Positions 1 through 10,109 of a stretch of 64,000 bases of DNA are shown here, in pieces. Every line of letters begins with the position of its first letter. The stretch's first letter is position 1. A program made the translations under genes and the position numbers. This DNA is from Staphylococcus xylosus NJ (GTDB lineage: Bacteria; Bacillota; Bacilli; Staphylococcales; Staphylococcaceae). The stretch covers positions 62,001 to 126,000 of the forward strand of contig NZ_ANMR01000019.1 in assembly GCF_000338275.1 (NCBI RefSeq), written 5' to 3'. The notes under the pieces are model-generated. The model did not search any database. It was not told the origin of the DNA and was given only the letters and a program-made list of their open reading frames with translations.

Positions 1-70
1 TTTATTGGAAAGGATTCAAATTCATTTATTTGATGATAAAAAATATGATTAAAATAAAGGAGATTAAACT

Positions 71-1552
71 ATGAATAAAAAGTTAACAGGGCTATTTGGT
101 GCTCCTGTATCAGATAGAGAAAATAGTATGACTGCAGGTCCAAGAGGTCCTTTATTAATGCAGGATATTTATTTCCTTGAACAAATGGCACACTTTGATA
201 GAGAAGTAATTCCAGAGCGTCGAATGCATGCTAAAGGGTCAGGCGCATTTGGTACCTTCACAGTAACAAATGATATTACAAAATATACATGTGCAAGTAT
301 ATTTGCTGAAATCGGTAAACAAACAGAAATGTTTGCACGATTTTCAACTGTAGCAGGCGAACGTGGTGCAGGCGATGCAGAACGAGATATTAGAGGATTT
401 GCTTTGAAGTTTTATACAGACGAAGGTAACTGGGACTTAGTTGGTAATAATACACCCGTATTCTTCTTTAGAGACCCTAAATTATTCCCAAGTTTAAACC
501 ATGTGGTTAAACGGAATCCAAAAACAAATATGAAAGACCCACAAGCGAACTGGGATTTCTGGACATTATTACCAGAAGCTTTACACCAAATTACAATTTT
601 AATGACAGACCGTGGTATCCCTAAAGGTTTTAGAAATATGCATGGTTTTGGTTCTCATACATACTCTATGTATAACGATAAAGGCGAACGTTTTTGGGTC
701 AAATTCCATCATAGAACACAACAAGGTATAGAGAACTATTCTGTAGAAGAAGCCGAACAAGTGATGGCTAAAGATAGAGATTCTTCTCAAAGAGATTTAT
801 TCAATAATATTGAACAAGGCAATTTCCCTAAATGGAAAATGTACATTCAAGTAATGACGGAAGAACAAGCTCGTAATCATAAAGATAATCCTTTTGATTT
901 AACTAAAGTTTGGTATAAAGATGAATATCCATTAATTGAAGTTGGTGAGTTTGAATTAAATCGAAACCCTGAAAACTATTTCCAAGATGTTGAACAAGCT
1001 GCATTTGCACCAACAAACATCGTCCCTGGTTTAGATTTCTCACCAGATAAAATGTTACAAGGTCGACTATTTTCATATGGAGATACTCAAAGATACCGCT
1101 TAGGTGTTAACCATTGGCAAATTCCAGTGAACCAACCTAAAGGTGTCGGTATGGAAAACATATGTCCATTTAGTAGAGATGGGCAAATGCGTATCTTAGA
1201 TAATAATCAAGGCGCTAGTACACATTATTACCCAAATAGTAACGACGCATTTGAAGATCAACCACAGTACAAAAAACCCGCTTTAGATATTCAAGGGCAA
1301 GCATATGAATATGACTTTCGTGAAGATGACGATAATTATTTTGAACAACCTGGTAAATTATTCCGTTTATTATCATCTGAAGAACAACAAACATTATTTA
1401 AGAATACTGCGAATGAAATGAAACCCGTTACCGACGCATTAAAACACCGCCATATCAGACATTGCTATAAAGCCGATCCTGCGTACGGTCAAGGTGTAGC
1501 CGAAGCTATGGGAATTGATATCAATGAAGTAAACTTAGAGGTCGCAGACTAA
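71..1552 (+). CDS. katA: Catalase KatA (small-subunit, haem)
   Basis: Monofunctional haem catalase (2 H2O2 to 2 H2O + O2), cytoplasmic. The 493-residue length is normal for the small-subunit clade. Visible landmarks are the distal histidine in [12 protein letters not shown] (about H53), the distal asparagine in [12 protein letters not shown] (about N126) and the proximal haem-ligand tyrosine in [15 protein letters not shown] (about Y336). The ATG is preceded by AAAGGAG. Only 70 bases of upstream DNA are present, so the PerR box expected for staphylococcal katA cannot be checked. A second, larger catalase lies at 30424-32418. Confidence 0.97.
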   Translation: MNKKLTGLFGAPVSDRENSMTAGPRGPLLMQDIYFLEQMAHFDREVIPERRMHAKGSGAFGTFTVTNDITKYTCASIFAEIGKQTEMFARFSTVAGERGAGDAERDIRGFALKFYTDEGNWDLVGNNTPVFFFRDPKLFPSLNHVVKRNPKTNMKDPQANWDFWTLLPEALHQITILMTDRGIPKGFRNMHGFGSHTYSMYNDKGERFWVKFHHRTQQGIENYSVEEAEQVMAKDRDSSQRDLFNNIEQGNFPKWKMYIQVMTEEQARNHKDNPFDLTKVWYKDEYPLIEVGEFELNRNPENYFQDVEQAAFAPTNIVPGLDFSPDKMLQGRLFSYGDTQRYRLGVNHWQIPVNQPKGVGMENICPFSRDGQMRILDNNQGASTHYYPNSNDAFEDQPQYKKPALDIQGQAYEYDFREDDDNYFEQPGKLFRLLSSEEQQTLFKNTANEMKPVTDALKHRHIRHCYKADPAYGQGVAEAMGIDINEVNLEVAD

Positions 1553-1575
1553 TATACAAGAAAAAGGTGATTATT

Positions 1576-1902
1576 ATGATATTAGATAACGTAAATCCAG
1601 AAGATTTGTTTCCAACTGAGAAAAAAGGACCTGCCATTCTAGGTAAAATGGAATATCCTATCAATGGTAATGTAAAAACATATGATGCTGCATACATTGC
1701 AACAAATGAACGTCTTATCTTAAACGTAGATATGGACGGCCAATTTTACTATAGAAATATCCGTTATGATGAAATAGAAGATGTTCAATTAGATAATGAT
1801 ACACTAACAATACGTTTTAGTATTGGTACATTTCCAATTACAAATTTAAATAAAAATGACGCCGAACAATTCATAAGTTATATCGAAACTAAGCGTACTT
1901 AA
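1576..1902 (+). CDS. Small PH-domain-like protein of unknown function
   Basis: A 108-residue acidic soluble protein. The alternating beta-strand pattern (AAYIATNERLIL, FYYRNIRYDEIEDVQL, TLTIRFSIG) followed by a C-terminal helix (KNDAEQFISYIETKR) resembles bacterial YokE/PH-like domains; this is a fold-level inference. The ATG at 1576 is chosen because AAAAGGTGA sits about 6 bases upstream; an in-frame GTG at 1567 overlaps that ribosome site. It follows katA by 23 bases and ends at a strong terminator, so it is probably co-transcribed with katA. No signal peptide or TM segment. Confidence 0.7.
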   Translation: MILDNVNPEDLFPTEKKGPAILGKMEYPINGNVKTYDAAYIATNERLILNVDMDGQFYYRNIRYDEIEDVQLDNDTLTIRFSIGTFPITNLNKNDAEQFISYIETKRT

Positions 1903-1905
1903 ATA

Positions 1906-1953
1906 AAAAAGGATGACTTCTACCAATGATTGCATAGAAGTCATCCTTTTTAT
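1906..1953. terminator. Bidirectional terminator, katA unit / allB
   Basis: About 15-bp inverted repeat (AAAGGATGACTTCT / AGAAGTCATCCTTT) flanked by A and T runs. It lies between convergent genes and can serve both. Confidence 0.9.
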
Positions 1954-1958
1954 TAAGA

Positions 1959-3320
1959 TTATATAAATTGTCCGATGCGTTTTTCTGAAATACCAGTTTC
2001 TTGGTTGTAAATTTCTTCGCCTCTTAAAATAGTTTGTGTTACTTGCGCGCCAATTTCACGACCAATATAAGGGCTCATCTTATTACGATATGCTAAATCT
2101 TCTGCTGTTAAAGTATATGATGCATTCGGTTTGATTAATACAAAATCTGCATCTTTTCCAACAGCTATGCTACCTTTTGATTCCAATCCAAAACGTTTGG
2201 CAGGTGCTGTAGCAATAATATCTGCAAATTTATTTAATGACATATTACGTTTTTGGACACCTTCATCAAATAAAATATCGACATTATTTTGTAACCCCGC
2301 TATACCTCCCCATGCTTCAAAAGCATTATCTGTATCTTTTAAGTCAGGTGTACAAGGAGAGTGGTCGGAAGTAACAAATCCAATATCACCAGTTAGCACG
2401 CGATTCCACATACCTTCTAAGCGTGATTTTTCTCTGATTGGCGGAGAACATTTTACGACTGGGCCAATGTCATCTAATTCTTCCTTGTAGAAATAAAGAT
2501 AATGTGTACATGTTTCACATGAAATATCTACACCTTCTTGTTGAGCTTTGATAATTTCATCTACACCTTCTTCACAAGCAACATGTACAATATGTACACG
2601 ACAACCAGTTTCTTTTGCGAATAAGATAATCTTACGAATTGGCTCCACCTCAGTAAATACTGGCCTACTATCGACATACGCGCTTAAAGTTGTTTCACCG
2701 TTAGACTTAGCAATTTCACCTAAACGGTCAGTGATTGTTGCATTTTCAGCATGAATAGAAAGTAATTTACCAGTTTTAGCAATTTGTTTCATACCTTCAT
2801 ATAATGAATAATCATCCACATTTTCAAAGTCACCTTCTATTGAACGATCGCCACATGTTGCTAAAAATGCTTTGTATGCTACGACACCCGCTTCATCTAA
2901 CTCTTGAATACCACCGTTTAAATTATATGGTACTAAACCACCATAACTTGCAACATCAACTGATAATTCATCTTTACCAGCATCAAATTTTGCTTGAATA
3001 GAAGCTTGATCAGTTGTTGCAGGCACTTGGTTTAAAGGCATTTCGATAAATGATGTTACGCCACCTTTTGCTGCTGCGCGGGTGCCAGTAACATAACCTT
3101 CCCAGCTATCACGGTAACCGCCACCTGGTTCAGTAATATGCACATGTGCGTCTACCATACCTGGTGATACGATTTGGTTCTGAGCATCAATAACTTGTTC
3201 AGCTTCACCTAAATCTTGTCCAATAGCAGCAATCTTGCCATCCTTAACACCGATTTCTACATTTTGCTGACTATCTTCTAAAATGACTAAGCCATTTTTT
3301 AAAATTAAATCATATTTCAT
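1959..3320 (-). CDS. allB: Allantoinase
   Basis: Cyclic amidohydrolase that opens allantoin to allantoate, first step of allantoin use as a nitrogen source. The 453 residues are full length. Binuclear metal ligands typical of the family are visible: HxH in DAHVHITEPGG (H59, H61), the lysine expected to be carboxylated in VVAYKAFLA (K150), H190 in SIHAEN, H246 in VHIVHVAC and D319 in VTSDHSPC. The start overlaps the permease gene by 11 bases (translational coupling). No allantoate amidohydrolase is seen in the window, so the next step must be encoded elsewhere or be missing. Confidence 0.93.
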   Translation of the reverse strand: MKYDLILKNGLVILEDSQQNVEIGVKDGKIAAIGQDLGEAEQVIDAQNQIVSPGMVDAHVHITEPGGGYRDSWEGYVTGTRAAAKGGVTSFIEMPLNQVPATTDQASIQAKFDAGKDELSVDVASYGGLVPYNLNGGIQELDEAGVVAYKAFLATCGDRSIEGDFENVDDYSLYEGMKQIAKTGKLLSIHAENATITDRLGEIAKSNGETTLSAYVDSRPVFTEVEPIRKIILFAKETGCRVHIVHVACEEGVDEIIKAQQEGVDISCETCTHYLYFYKEELDDIGPVVKCSPPIREKSRLEGMWNRVLTGDIGFVTSDHSPCTPDLKDTDNAFEAWGGIAGLQNNVDILFDEGVQKRNMSLNKFADIIATAPAKRFGLESKGSIAVGKDADFVLIKPNASYTLTAEDLAYRNKMSPYIGREIGAQVTQTILRGEEIYNQETGISEKRIGQFI

Positions 3321-4800
3321 TATAGTTCACTCCTTCTTGTTTTTTTGAAAATAATTTAACTGAATAGTGTAAAACGATATAAACTAAACTGGATATAAAG
3401 AACCCAATAAACCATGAAAAATCAGAAATAACCTTAAATGCTGGTAAGAATCCGAGCAATGAAATGACCACACCTACTACCGTTGCAATATAAGCAGAAA
3501 TATTAACTCTTTCTATTTTTATATCTTTATCATGTAAATCAAAATACAATATATCAATATCAATACGACATTTAGATACTAAGTAGAAATGTACTATCAT
3601 TACACCTGCAACAGGACCAAGTATTGCACCAATAGCATTTAAGAATAAAAAAATGCTATCCTCATTTTCCATCATTTTCCAGGGCATAATAACAACACTT
3701 AATACAGAAGCAATAACTACACCACGTTTATAATTAATCCATTTAGGTAATAACGCACTTAATTGATATGCAGCTGGTATAATATTACTCGTTGCATTCG
3801 TAGAAATGGTTGTCATTAATAACACCCCTGTCGATATCAAGATCGCCCAGAAATTACTCCATTCATTAATAATCGTTAAAATATTCCACTCTTGGTGACC
3901 TAAGTAAATAGAACCACCAATGATAATAAACACACTAGCAATCGCAAATAACACATGCGCAACTACTATGCCCGAAATCTGACCAATAATTTGTGTTTTA
4001 GTAGATTTTGCATTTTGTGTAAAATCAGAAACACTTGAACCTGGTCCAGCCCAAACACCTAATAAAGAGTTGAAGATTAAAATAAATGATAAAATGGCTG
4101 GATATATAATACCGTCTGTTTTTGTTGATATTTCATAGTTCATGATATTGCTGAAACCGCCAGCAACAGTCACGCCCCATATTGCCATACCACCAAATAC
4201 TATATAAATGAGCGGGTTTAAAATAGCAGTGAATTTATTCAATATGTCACCACCACCAAATCCAATTGCAAAACTAATTGCCCAAAAGATTAAAAATGCA
4301 ATTAACCCTGGCACCGAAATACCTAGAATTGAAATGCCACTTCCAATATTTTCAAATCCTGGGAAAATCTTATTTAATAAAATTAGTAACGCTTGAGAAC
4401 CAGCAAATGTTTGTAAACCAAACCATGCGATACCAGCTACAACACCACGTAAAACACCAGGTAATTTAGCACCGATATCTCCATATGTATCTCGTAACTG
4501 CATTGCGAAAGGTATTCCGTATTTAGAACCAGCATATCCATTTGAAACGAGTAATAGCGCAATAACAAATGAACTTAAAATCAAGGCAAATATGACTTGT
4601 AATGGTGATAGACCTATTAATAGAAAACCACCTACTGCTGTATAGTTAGGTATATTATGAACAGCACCCATCCATAAAGTAAAAAAGTTGAATGCTGAAT
4701 TATTTCGTTGAGCTGATGTCTTAGGCATTATATCTTTATTATAACCACGCTTTTCAAAGAAAGCTTGATTATAAGCCGTTTCATTCCCCTGTGTCCCCAT
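3310..4800 (-). CDS. pucI: Allantoin permease, NCS1 family (PucI-like)
   Basis: Cation/nucleobase symporter of about 12 TM segments and 496 residues, importing allantoin or a related hydantoin. NCS1 features are the long cytoplasmic N-terminus before NFFTLWMGAVHNIPNYTAVGGF (TM1), the FGLQTFAGSQALLILLNK region and the Gly-rich FAIGFGGGDILNKF loop. GGAGAC precedes the ATG. It is the first gene of the permease-allantoinase operon, divergent from pucR, so substrate assignment rests mainly on context with allB. Confidence 0.88.
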   Translation of the reverse strand: MGTQGNETAYNQAFFEKRGYNKDIMPKTSAQRNNSAFNFFTLWMGAVHNIPNYTAVGGFLLIGLSPLQVIFALILSSFVIALLLVSNGYAGSKYGIPFAMQLRDTYGDIGAKLPGVLRGVVAGIAWFGLQTFAGSQALLILLNKIFPGFENIGSGISILGISVPGLIAFLIFWAISFAIGFGGGDILNKFTAILNPLIYIVFGGMAIWGVTVAGGFSNIMNYEISTKTDGIIYPAILSFILIFNSLLGVWAGPGSSVSDFTQNAKSTKTQIIGQISGIVVAHVLFAIASVFIIIGGSIYLGHQEWNILTIINEWSNFWAILISTGVLLMTTISTNATSNIIPAAYQLSALLPKWINYKRGVVIASVLSVVIMPWKMMENEDSIFLFLNAIGAILGPVAGVMIVHFYLVSKCRIDIDILYFDLHDKDIKIERVNISAYIATVVGVVISLLGFLPAFKVISDFSWFIGFFISSLVYIVLHYSVKLFSKKQEGVNYNEI

Positions 4801-4870
4801 CTGTTTGTCTCCTTTGCTTCAATAGGCTATAACTATCTTAATCAATCTTTAATTTACATTTTATTACGAA

Positions 4871-4884
4871 TGTAAGCGTTTTTC
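4871..4884 (-). promoter_or_regulatory. cre-like site upstream of the allantoin permease
   Basis: TGTAAGCGTTTTTC matches the CcpA consensus TGWAANCGNTNWCA except at the last two positions. It lies about 70 bases upstream of the permease start, where a repressor site could act. Inference only. Confidence 0.35.
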
Positions 4885-4986
4885 TTTGTTAGTAATGACA
4901 TATATTGAGTAGAAAGTTATATATTTCGAACAAAATATGTGTATAATAATTTTTATATAACATTATTTTTGATAAGATTTATAAAA

Positions 4987-5013
4987 TTATAAACGTATTT
5001 ACGATGTTTATAA
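4987..5013. promoter_or_regulatory. Candidate PucR operator (inverted repeat)
   Basis: Perfect inverted repeat TTATAAAC-N11-GTTTATAA in the 315-base divergent region between the permease and pucR. The AT-rich background makes short palindromes common, but 8-bp arms placed between a regulator and its presumed target fit an operator. Confidence 0.4.
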
Positions 5014-5115
5014 ATATACCATTAGATTAATAAATATACAAATGAACTTATATTTGTTCGTAAAATATAATAGTATGACTCATAATACAAGAAGACGGAA
5101 ACGGAGGATTAAACC

Positions 5116-6735
5116 ATGACTACACTTAACGAAATTTTGTCCGTTCCTCAGTTTAAAAAGTTAGAACTGATTAACAAAAACGGGGATTTATCATCAGAAG
5201 TTTCAAGCTTAGATATTACTGAAAATAATGATATTAAGCATTTTACTTCTCAAAATGCTTTTATCCTAACAACTGGCGTATTATTTCAAGACAACCAAGA
5301 AGATTTAAAAAGGTTAATTAAAGACTTGCATGATATTAATACAGCTGGTCTCGGCATAAAAGTTTCGAGGTTTTTACATGAGATAGATAAAGAGGTTATA
5401 GACTTTGCAGATAAATTAGAATTCCCTTTAATAGAAATACCAGAAAGTTGGAACTTAGGTGAAATCACACACCAAATTTCATCTTATATTTCAGACTCAG
5501 AAACTGGAAAATTAAACTACGCATTACACATTCAACAAGAGTTAAATCAGCTTCTTATCAAAGGTTATAGTATTAATACAATGATTCAGCGAATGAGTAA
5601 ATTACTTGGTGTACCGATTATTCTTTTTGATCCTTTCAAAGCACCAGAAGCATTAAGTCATCATTACGAGCAAAATAAACAATTAACTAATGAACATATC
5701 AGTTATTTTCTTAATCATTATCAACAATCAACTGTTTATGATAAAAATAAACAAGTATTTGAAAACAAAGACCATGTCATCTTCAAAGTTTTAGGATATA
5801 CTTACTTCCCGTATTATTTAATGGTTTCACAAGTCAATAAATTGTCGTATCCATTCAGTTTGTTAACTATTGAACAAGTGGTTAGCGTATTGAGTTTCGC
5901 ATTATACAAAAACACAAAAATCGAAGAAGCAGAACAAAATGACATTAATCGCTTTTTTGAAGCACTTGTTAATAATCAAAGCGATCAAACACTTTCAATT
6001 AAAAAGCATAACGACTTACTGAAACGCTATAATATTTTCGATTCTGATTATTATCAAATCATTATTTGTGATATTGATTCACCGAATAGCTTAGAGAATA
6101 GTTATTACCTTAATGAAAGGTATCAGTTAACATTCCACTGGCTTCAATATATGTTTACCGATCTTGATGATTATATTAGTATTTATAAAATACCAAGTAC
6201 GAATCGCTTCGCTATTTTATTACAAAATCGTCACGACTATTACTATGACTATCTTAAACGTCTACAAAATAGTTATGGAGAACATTTTGAAGGTACGATT
6301 TCTTTTGGTATTGGCAATGAAGTTACAGAATTCACACAAATATCTTCGTCATATTTTGAAGCTAATGAAGCCTTTGACAATGGATTAATGAATGATAAAG
6401 AAAACTTCATCTCTTATTATCATTCCAAAGATATTAAAGAACTTTTACAGTTAATACCAAAAGAGAAATTACGTCCTTTTATAAAACATACTTTAGGCCC
6501 ATTGAGTTACCCTAAAACTAAAAAAGACTTAGAATTAAAACAAACATTACAAGTCTATATGGATAACCAGTGCGATATAACTAAAACTGCAGAAAAGATA
6601 TATATTCACCGTAATACAGTTAAATATAGAATTAATAAATGTAGCAATTTAATCGGAGTGAATATTGAAGATCCAATGCATTCATTAAACATTCGTATCG
6701 CTTTATACGTTTCCGATATCACTCAATTTGATTAA
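5116..6735 (+). CDS. pucR: PucR-family transcriptional regulator
   Basis: 539 residues. The N-terminal purine catabolism PucR-like domain (about 1-125; NEILSVPQFKKLELI) is followed by a middle GGDEF-like/linker region and a C-terminal HTH of the PucR type (about 480-535; TLQVYMDNQCDITKTAEKIYIHRNTVKYRINK). In Bacillus, PucR activates purine/allantoin catabolism genes. Divergent placement against permease-allB supports local control by allantoin or another purine breakdown product. ACGGAGG precedes the ATG. Confidence 0.88.
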   Translation: MTTLNEILSVPQFKKLELINKNGDLSSEVSSLDITENNDIKHFTSQNAFILTTGVLFQDNQEDLKRLIKDLHDINTAGLGIKVSRFLHEIDKEVIDFADKLEFPLIEIPESWNLGEITHQISSYISDSETGKLNYALHIQQELNQLLIKGYSINTMIQRMSKLLGVPIILFDPFKAPEALSHHYEQNKQLTNEHISYFLNHYQQSTVYDKNKQVFENKDHVIFKVLGYTYFPYYLMVSQVNKLSYPFSLLTIEQVVSVLSFALYKNTKIEEAEQNDINRFFEALVNNQSDQTLSIKKHNDLLKRYNIFDSDYYQIIICDIDSPNSLENSYYLNERYQLTFHWLQYMFTDLDDYISIYKIPSTNRFAILLQNRHDYYYDYLKRLQNSYGEHFEGTISFGIGNEVTEFTQISSSYFEANEAFDNGLMNDKENFISYYHSKDIKELLQLIPKEKLRPFIKHTLGPLSYPKTKKDLELKQTLQVYMDNQCDITKTAEKIYIHRNTVKYRINKCSNLIGVNIEDPMHSLNIRIALYVSDITQFD

Positions 6736-6761
6736 ACTCCTATAAAATTATTTTAAATAAA

Positions 6762-6916
6762 GAAGTGGAGTAGAAATCAAATTTTTAAAAGATCTACCTG
6801 AGTTTGCGCTCATATATAAGTCCCACTAACTCTTAAAAGCGGAACACCTGAGTAAGTACTCAGGTGTAAGATGCACTCACTTAATAAATTACGAAGTGCT
6901 TCTTTAGAGAAGTGGG
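6762..6916. repeat. Staphylococcal GTGGGAC-type intergenic repeat
   Basis: Sits between convergent pucR and the GrpB-like gene. Contains AGTGGAGTAGAAATCAAATT and, about 130 bases on, AGTGGGACTTTA, with an internal perfect hairpin ACACCTGAGTA/AGTACTCAGGTGT at 6844-6867. A related element is at 44048-44209. Probably acts as transcript-end structure. Confidence 0.6.
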
Positions 6917-6924
6917 ACTTTAAA

Positions 6925-7437
6925 TTAATTCAAATACCAAGTTAATGCATCTTGTTCTAATTTTTTCATAAAGGGCTCTTTCCCGTCACAATAATTTTGC
7001 CTATCATCAGGAAAATGTTGAGCTAATTGTTCTTTTAATTGTTCATATTCACGAGCAATCTTTTCAAATTTACGTAAATAATCCCTTACCGCTATATGAC
7101 GGGTAATCTCATATATTTTATCCTGTTGAAATATATGAATATGATGTGTACGTGGATTTTCACCCTTTATAAAAAACCTTCTACCTGTAATCCCATTTTC
7201 CCCCAATGATGTATAACCCAAACTCATCAACACTTCATTGTAGTCATCAATTTTTTCTATTTTATTTACTACTACTAACATATCAATAATAGGTTTAGCT
7301 TTTAAATTTTCAACAGCAGTACTCCCAATATGATGTATTTTAATAACTTCTTCACTTAAAATAACTTTGATGTTAGATTTCTCAATTTCAAATAAAATCG
7401 GCCACTGTTTTTGATAAAGCTGTACTTCAATTTCCAT
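6925..7437 (-). CDS. GrpB/UPF0157 family protein
   Basis: About 170 residues with the nucleotidyltransferase-like GrpB core: HIGSTAVENLKAKPIIDMLV (the GS...D-like motif of the family) and RTHHIHIF. The exact biochemical function of these proteins is not established. The ATG at 7437 is preferred because GGGGAAGGTGA lies 5-6 bases upstream; an upstream in-frame start at 7473 has no such site. Single gene, convergent with pucR. Confidence 0.85.
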   Translation of the reverse strand: MEIEVQLYQKQWPILFEIEKSNIKVILSEEVIKIHHIGSTAVENLKAKPIIDMLVVVNKIEKIDDYNEVLMSLGYTSLGENGITGRRFFIKGENPRTHHIHIFQQDKIYEITRHIAVRDYLRKFEKIAREYEQLKEQLAQHFPDDRQNYCDGKEPFMKKLEQDALTWYLN

Positions 7438-7816
7438 CGTATTCACCTTCCCCAATATATTTAAAGAATGCATTGTAACACTTCCATCATCTCTTAAAAC
7501 CGCTCTATTCTTTTAAATTAAATTATATCTTTAAAATTGGCAGTTACAAATTTATTTTAATCCAACAGATAAAGTCACTTTCACATTTCACTCAACAATG
7601 TAATTATATTTTCTATATTAAATTCAATTTAATTCTATATATGAATTTTGTTTCCATTCATTATACTAATTACATTCAATCAACTTCATATTTACATAAT
7701 TATTTTTTTAAAGTTATTGCTTTTAATATTAGATTTTTAAACCTAATGGTTTGCTTTGCTAACTTAAAAGGATTAAAATTTATCGTTGGGATGTTATAAA
7801 AGGAGATGTAATTGAA
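7438..7816. other. Intergenic region without a gene
   Basis: Very AT-rich spacer between two divergent genes. It must hold the promoters of both, but no clear operator, RNA or coding remnant was recognised. Confidence 0.5.
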
Positions 7817-9256
7817 ATGTCGGAGAATGGAATATCGAATAAAAAAAGAAACACAATTATTTTAGTTATGCTCAGTAGTGCCTTTGTTGCAATGCTTAAC
7901 CAAACATTGCTCAACACAGCATTGCCAGCCATCATTAATGGCTTAGAAATAACTGAAACGACTGCTCAGTGGCTCATCACAGGATTTATGCTTGTTAATG
8001 GAATTATGATTCCTACGACAGCTTTCCTCATGGACCGCTTCCATACAAGATCACTCTATATTTTTTCAATGAGTGCGTTCTTACTTGGTTCTATTATAGC
8101 TGCACTTTCGCCGACATTTGGTTTATTAATGTTTGCACGAGTGATTCAAGCTATAGGTGCAGGTATCTTGTTACCATTAATGCAATTCACTGTCTTCACC
8201 CTCTTTCCAGCTGAAAAGCGTGGATTTGCCATGGGGCTTACAGGAATTGTTGCGCAATCAGCACCAGCGATTGGCCCTACTTTAACTGGTTTTCTAATTG
8301 ATACATTTAGTTGGAGAGCACCATTTATAGTAGTAGCAGTAATCGCTATAATCGCATTTATTATTGGTATCATTTTTGTAGAAAGTAACAATGAAACTAA
8401 ACACACTGAATTAGATAAGACTTCAGTGATATATTCTACATTTGGTTTCGGACTAATGCTTTATGGCTTTAGTAGTGCTGGTAATCTTGGATTTACTTCA
8501 CCAATTGTTATCATTTCATTAATAGTCGGGCTTATCATTGTCGGTATCTTTGTCTTGAGACAAATTAGAATAGACAATCCATTATTAAATATGCGCGTGT
8601 TTGCAAACAGAACATTTTCATTGTCTGCATTCGCTTCAATGGTTCTATTTATTGGTATTGTAGGTCCTGCATTATTGATACCCATGTATATTCAATCAGG
8701 ACTAGGTTTAACAGCAATACTTTCAGGTTTAGTCATCTTACCTGGAGCTGTGGTCAATGCATTTATGTCTGTATATACGGGTAAAATTTATGATAAATAT
8801 GGACTGAAGATATTGGCTGTCCCTGGATTTATCTTATTAATTATTATGACCATTCTACATTGTTTCTTAACTACAGAAACACCTTATTGGTATATTGTTG
8901 TCATCTATGCAGTCAGAATGTTTGCTGTTGCATTAATTATAATGCCGTTAAACACAATTGGTATTAATGCATTAGAAACTAAAAACATCTCACACGGTAC
9001 TGCTATTATTAATTCATTAAGAATTATAGCTGGTGCGATAGGTACTGCTATTATGATTACAATTTTAACTATTGTTAGATCAAACTACGTAGAAAATGCT
9101 AATGGTAGTCAAACAAAAACTGAAATAATGCAACACGCTACCGTACTCGGTGTAGACGCTGCATTTGCTTTCACAACAATTCTAATGATTATTGGTTTCA
9201 TCCTAATGTTGATGATTCGTACTAAAAAAGAAACTATCAATAGTCGAGAATTATAA
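7817..9256 (+). CDS. MFS multidrug efflux transporter, DHA2 (14-TM) family
   Basis: 479-residue drug:H+ antiporter of the EmrB/QacA/LmrB group. About 14 TM segments are visible, with the motif A-like loop DRFHTRSLY, motif-C-type GIVAQSAPAIGPTLTGFLID and motif D1 LNQTLLNTALPAI near TM1. Likely exports lipophilic or cationic compounds; the substrate cannot be read from sequence. AAAGGAGATG precedes the start. Monocistronic, ending at a strong terminator. MdeA/LmrB-type proteins have similar length, but orthology was not established. Confidence 0.88.
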   Translation: MSENGISNKKRNTIILVMLSSAFVAMLNQTLLNTALPAIINGLEITETTAQWLITGFMLVNGIMIPTTAFLMDRFHTRSLYIFSMSAFLLGSIIAALSPTFGLLMFARVIQAIGAGILLPLMQFTVFTLFPAEKRGFAMGLTGIVAQSAPAIGPTLTGFLIDTFSWRAPFIVVAVIAIIAFIIGIIFVESNNETKHTELDKTSVIYSTFGFGLMLYGFSSAGNLGFTSPIVIISLIVGLIIVGIFVLRQIRIDNPLLNMRVFANRTFSLSAFASMVLFIGIVGPALLIPMYIQSGLGLTAILSGLVILPGAVVNAFMSVYTGKIYDKYGLKILAVPGFILLIIMTILHCFLTTETPYWYIVVIYAVRMFAVALIIMPLNTIGINALETKNISHGTAIINSLRIIAGAIGTAIMITILTIVRSNYVENANGSQTKTEIMQHATVLGVDAAFAFTTILMIIGFILMLMIRTKKETINSREL

Positions 9257-9270
9257 CTGGAATAATTAAA

Positions 9271-9322
9271 GGAGCGAGCATATGATTTTAACTTTTAACT
9301 TCATATGTTCGCTCCCTTTTTG
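9271..9322 (+). terminator. Terminator of the MFS gene
   Basis: 15-bp stem GGAGCGAGCATATGA / TCATATGTTCGCTCC followed by CTTTTTG. Confidence 0.9.
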
Positions 9323-9440
9323 TATTTTATTAATTTATATTTAATGACAAGATTCTATCGCTTTTTCTAAAAATAATTGAGTTACCTTTGAATATGTATC
9401 TTAAGATTATATATTTTCGTTGAAAATAACTCATCATAAA

Positions 9441-9480
9441 AAATCCCCCCAACACATCAATCTATGCGTTAAGGGGGGAA
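9441..9480 (-). terminator. C6/G6 hairpin terminator, minus strand
   Basis: CCCCCCAAC / GTTAAGGGGGG hairpin with a T run on the minus strand (GATTTTTTATG). Lies about 60 bases beyond the cspA terminator and probably acts as a second stop. Confidence 0.65.
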
Positions 9481-9503
9481 TGTCGTATTTCTTATTTAAA
9501 TTT

Positions 9504-9535
9504 GCATAAAAAAAAGACGAGTTATACTCGTCTTT
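9504..9535 (-). terminator. Terminator of cspA
   Basis: AAAGACGAG / CTCGTCTTT hairpin directly after the cspA stop, with a long T run on the minus strand. Confidence 0.88.
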
Positions 9536-9544
9536 CAGCCGTTA

Positions 9545-9745
9545 TTATAATTTAACAACGTTAGCTGCTTGAGGACCGCGGTCGCCTTCAACGATTTCGA
9601 ATTCAACAGCTTGTCCTTCTTCTAATGATTTGTAACCTTCTTGAGCGATTGCTGAGAAGTGTACGAATACGTCGTTTCCACCTTCAACTTCGATGAAACC
9701 GAAACCTTTTTCTGCATTAAACCATTTAACTGTACCGTTATTCAT
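9545..9745 (-). CDS. cspA: Cold-shock protein CspA
   Basis: 66-residue single CSD domain, an RNA/ssDNA chaperone. RNP1 [13 protein letters not shown] ([12 protein letters not shown]) and RNP2 (VFVHFSAI) are intact. The ATG at 9745 ([14 protein letters not shown]) is the family start and has AGGAGG-like GGAGGAA upstream; an upstream in-frame start at 9775 would add non-family residues. A promoter at 9869-9897 implies a leader of roughly 115 bases, as expected for genes with a temperature-sensitive cold-shock 5' UTR. Confidence 0.96.
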   Translation of the reverse strand: MNNGTVKWFNAEKGFGFIEVEGGNDVFVHFSAIAQEGYKSLEEGQAVEFEIVEGDRGPQAANVVKL

Positions 9746-9868
9746 AATTAAATTCCTCCATATGTGCTTTTGCACGAATATTTGTAATCTGTCTTAAAAA
9801 ATCAAAAGGAGTAAATTCAAAAGAATAACTCTACAAATCAATTTCACGAACTAAATTACTTAATACCT

Positions 9869-9897
9869 ATTATAACGAGTAATCATTCATTTGTACA
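9869..9897 (-). promoter_or_regulatory. SigA promoter of cspA with long leader
   Basis: On the minus strand TGTACA, 17 bases, TATAAT. The transcript would begin near 9862, leaving a long untranslated leader before the cspA ATG. Confidence 0.65.
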
Positions 9898-10109
9898 CCC
9901 TAAACCGTAAATTAGTTTATTAATTTAATTTTTAGTAACGATATAGTGTATTGTTCTATTTATTTTTATTCTTGTTTATAGATAATAATTCAACATACAA
10001 CCTTAAATTTCATAACGCACATCACCTAAAATAATAGCGTTCTACTTTTAAAATAATCTATTCTTAAAAAAATACAGTATCACATTATTCCCTTTTCAAA
10101 ACTTTAAAA

